DNA from: Trochalopteron elliotii
Taxonomy: Eukaryota > Chordata > Aves > Passeriformes > Leiothrichidae
DNA: 64,000 nt
Reading direction: 5' to 3'
Assembly (NCBI GenBank): GCA_024734555.1
Contig: JANPWX010000076.1
Span: forward strand, 3,120,531-3,184,530
The notes below the pieces were generated by a model. That model worked only from the letters and a program-made list of their open reading frames with translations. It did no database searches and was not told where the DNA came from. Both the position numbers and the translations under genes were made by a program. This document shows positions 60,933-64,000 of the stretch, piece after piece; position 1 is the stretch's first letter, and each line of letters starts with the position of its first letter.

Positions 60933-62219
60933 TTAACGACAGATTCACTTTTGCATTCTTTCCCTAAATAAAGTTGATTATTCATAGTACTATAAGCCTG
61001 AGTCCCAAAAACAAAGCACCAATATTAATAACTCAGTGAAAATAAATGTTTGGTTGGTTTTTTCAAGTTTTTTTTTTCCTTCATAGGAGTAATATTTTAT
61101 ATATTTTCACCAAATTTCAAAAATAATATTTTCATAATTCTATCAAATATACCTACCAGATGGAAGTCCTCCTTCTAGGTTCGACCTAATTTGTGACTTA
61201 GTATGCATGTATATGTGCAGTGTGGGATACAGATCTTTATTGAAGCTTTTTTTACCTGTTAATCCAGTGTCTGATCCATCACCTGAATTTGTGAAATTGG
61301 AAATTCACTTTGGAAGCAAGCGAAATACACACAGAGGGTACAGAGCTTTCTAGAACAAGGATATCCATACTGTCACATTAGTTGTGTGGGAAAACCAGAC
61401 CTCTTGTAAAAGCACACACCACTTCATTAAGAGAGGAAATATCAAAAAGTGTTCATCCCTTAGACTACAACTTTCAGCCTTCTGTCCATAAGATATGATG
61501 CAATTTTTCTTATCTTTTAATAGTTTGTGGTGATAATTCTCCTCTAGAGTACTTTTTTTGTTTAGTATTATTTTAATATCTCGTATTTTCATTGAATCCT
61601 AATGATTCATTTAAGAAAATATCAGGACACCAATGCACATAACTGTTACTTGTCCCCGTAATTATGACATTCAAATGTATATATCTACTTTACCTACTTT
61701 ATAAGAATGGATGACCACCAGAAACTGTTTTCTTAGACATAAAATCCACACCCTACTACACATACTTAGACCTTTAAGAAATTTTAGAAAGAAGAAAAAA
61801 CATATTTTTTATATCAGCAGAAAGAAACACTATCATTTAGGATAATGATTAATCTGACAAAATGAGATGAGGACCCTTACTTTAATGTGTTCTTGCACAA
61901 AATCTCACTGGACTCATCAATCCTGACAGTGTTAGTAGGCTTCATTAAGGATTAGTTAAATTAGCCATTACTTCTTAACATTATTGGCTAATTGCTTTGC
62001 GAATCTCAGGCAGCTCCAGAGTATACTAAAGCTCCATATCAATACAATAAACTTTCACTTCTCACTATGATATCACACTATTTAAAACTTGATTGATGGT
62101 TGATCTTCAAAAGCTGGAAGGGACTTTATTAAATTCCTAAGTAAGAAGAATAGAAAAGTAGAGTGAAGATTTGATTACTTGACGCAAATACAGTTTTTAA
62201 CATGCTGAAAATATTGGTG
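60933..62219. other. AT-rich intergenic sequence
   Basis: No gene or recognised young repeat. A motif-rich segment at 61,840-62,060 is listed separately. A possible CR1-like phrase (AAGCTGGAAGGGACTTTATT at about 62,112) may be the detached tail of the CR1 that follows. Confidence 0.5.
61840..62060. other. Candidate conserved non-coding segment
   Basis: Repeat-free sequence with closely spaced TAATGATTAATC, TTAGTTAAATTAGCCATT and TTGGCTAATTGCTTTGC, all AT-core homeodomain-like sites. No coding frame. Conservation cannot be judged from one sequence. Confidence 0.22.
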
Positions 62220-62825
62220 AACATGACCAGGCATTCACAACTTGGCTGGGCAGCCTGTTCTAGTGACTCATCACCCTCACATTAAATACTTTCTTCTTAA
62301 TATTTAATCTCATATCTGGTCAAATCTATCTTCATTCAGTTTAAAATGATTATTTCTTGTTCTATCCCAACAACTTCTTGTTAAACATCTCTCCTCATTT
62401 TTCTTAGAGGTCCCCTTTAAACATCAATAAGATCTGTCCAAAGCCTTCAATTGCCCAAGCTAAACAATCTCAGCTCTCTTAGCCAGCCTCTCTTTATGGA
62501 AATGGTCTCTCTGACCATTTTTGTGATCCGCCTTTGGATCCACTCTGACAGGTCCATGTAGTGTTAGGGGCCCCAGAGCTGCATGTCGTGTGCAATGCAG
62601 GGTCTCACAAGTGTGGCACTGGGAAGAATCATCTCCCTTGATCTCCTGGTCATGTGGCTTTTTATGCAGTCCTGCATACATTTGCTTTTCAGGACTGTGA
62701 ATGCGCTTTTCAGCTCATGTCTAATTTTGCACTCACCGGTATACCCCGTTCTTTTCTGTAGGGTTGCTCTCAATCCATTCCTAATGCAATCTGTACTGAA
62801 GAAATATGAAGTACCTGGTTGATTT
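62220..62825 (-). mobile_element. CR1: Old CR1 LINE fragment, minus strand
   Basis: CAGGCATTCACAACTTGGCT, GGGCAGCCTGTTCTAGTGAC, CATCACCCTCACATTAAATA, GATCCACTCTGACAGGTCCA, GGGGCCCCAGAGCTGCATG and TCTCAATCCATTCCTAATGC follow the antisense CR1 3' UTR and ORF2 end in the expected order. It is strongly diverged, so an old copy. The extreme 3' tail is missing or degraded; an isolated tail-like phrase about 100 bp to the left may belong to it. Several overlapping short frames carry no intact RT motif. Confidence 0.85.
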
Positions 62826-64000
62826 GTCCATGCCTCTTTGTCATTTATGAAAATAACTCATGACAGCAAAATTTATGCCAGTCTATATGGTGGTCTTTTT
62901 CTCAAAACAGGCACCCATCAGTGCTTCTAAATAGTAATAGATCCACTTCAGGAACACAAGGCTCAAATTGACAGCTCAAAACCTATTACTCTAAGAAGAA
63001 TACATTAATCAATAACACAAATCATGAAATTGTCCTTTTACTTCTCTGTTGAAACTCTCAGGAGTCAGCAGAGTATTAAAGCTTTGTGACCTCTGTCTGA
63101 AAAAATAGAAGAAACCTATTTCCATTGCTTAGCATTGAGCAATGTGCATTTAGGAAGGAAAAATCTTTGATTCCAGTCCTTAGTTGTAGAGTACTAATGC
63201 ATGATACGAACATTTTAATCAGGATATTACTGCAACTGGGATAGAGAAGTTTCATTGCTTGCTGCTCTTTTGCTAAGGAACAGAAAATCCTGACTTCTGC
63301 ACTGCAGCACTGCAAGTGCTGGAGGACAAATCCAAGGAAGGGCAGCAAAAAAAGCTGTACCTTCTGTAACTTCTGGTAAATTGCACTTTGGGTTTAGGTG
63401 TCCTCTGGTACCTGGATTCCTCTATCCTTAAAACAAGCTGACAGTACACTTAATCCATAGGGGAGTTTTTTTCCATATAATTTGGAGTTTTCAGAATTTT
63501 CATCCTCACCATTTTATCTGGACAGCAGAGGGATTTCAGATAGCTAAATAACTGCTGCCAGAACTCTGGGCTATGGAAACAGCTTCCCACAAGGGATCAG
63601 AGAGTTTATCCTCACTGCCTATGCCTCAGGAGTCAGAGAGCAAAGAATGGGTAGGAATGTCCCTGCTTTGCTGGTCATCTTTGTAGTCAGGGAACTCAAG
63701 AAGACAGAAGGTCTCACATGAAGATAAATGGTGTCCTAGAAATAAAGGCTAATTACCCCGCTGGGAAATGAAGAGTGGAGAGGCGAGAGTGCAAAAAAGA
63801 AAGTTGAAAAATTGCTCTGCTGTTTTTTTATTCTGTAGATTGGCACCTGGGTTTTAAGCACTTCCCAGTGAGGATTCTCATGTGGCAGAACTAAGTGGAT
63901 GACACTGTCTTATGTTAAAACAGGGATGAGATTAAACAATTTGATTAGAGAAATCTGAATCGAGAACTGTAAAATATTACAGAGAAAAAGAAAACCAAAC
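62826..64000. other. Intergenic sequence to window end
   Basis: Moderately AT-rich, no recognised transposon or gene. The 90-codon minus frame at 63,076-63,348 has no known domain. Slightly GC-richer unassigned sequence lies at 63,530-63,800. Confidence 0.5.

Overview
This window looks like vertebrate nuclear DNA from a bird, most likely a passerine (songbird). It is AT-rich and full of stop codons. Its recognisable content is almost entirely avian transposable elements: CR1 LINE fragments, solo LTRs of endogenous retroviruses, and two tRNA-derived SINEs with a CR1-like tail, a SINE type I associate with songbirds (zebra finch TguSINE1). I found no protein-coding exon, rRNA, functional tRNA, CRISPR array or prokaryotic feature. 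The longest open frames (129-138 codons) look like chance frames. The window therefore reads as a gene desert or the inside of a very long intron.

Layout. 1-3.5 kb is a repeat cluster: two CR1 3' ends on the plus strand, a solo LTR on the minus strand with a perfect 5-bp target duplication and a 15-bp tandem repeat inside it, and a GC-richer LTR-like fragment. 3.5-19.5 kb is mostly plain AT-rich sequence with one CR1 (7.36-8.35 kb, minus). 19.5-24 kb holds a CR1 fragment with recognisable reverse-transcriptase motifs (plus), an LTR-like block, and a well-preserved solo LTR (23,288-23,966, plus) flanked by TGAAG. 28.6-30.4 kb holds an old CR1 and an ERVK-like LTR, both minus. 36 kb has a 123-bp TAGAA pentamer tract grown from the tail of a CR1. 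44-47.8 kb holds two GC-richer unclassified blocks and TA/CA microsatellites. 49.4 and 54.0 kb carry the two SINEs in opposite orientations. 52.88 kb has the only N, between two identical 57-bp copies, which looks like an unmerged contig overlap. 58.9-62.8 kb holds two CR1 copies (minus) around a second copy of the 23.3-kb LTR in inverse orientation (60,251-60,927).

No genes work together here. The only transcription-related signals are inside transposon remnants: LTR promoter and poly(A) motifs, and the SINE A and B boxes. A few low-repeat AT-rich stretches with dense homeodomain-like TAATTA and ATTGATC motifs could be conserved non-coding elements. That is an impression from reading the sequence, not a demonstration. 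I found no convincing novel biological system. The points most worth following are the N-flanked duplication, the inverted LTR pair, the LTR with an internal minisatellite, and the unclassified GC-richer blocks.
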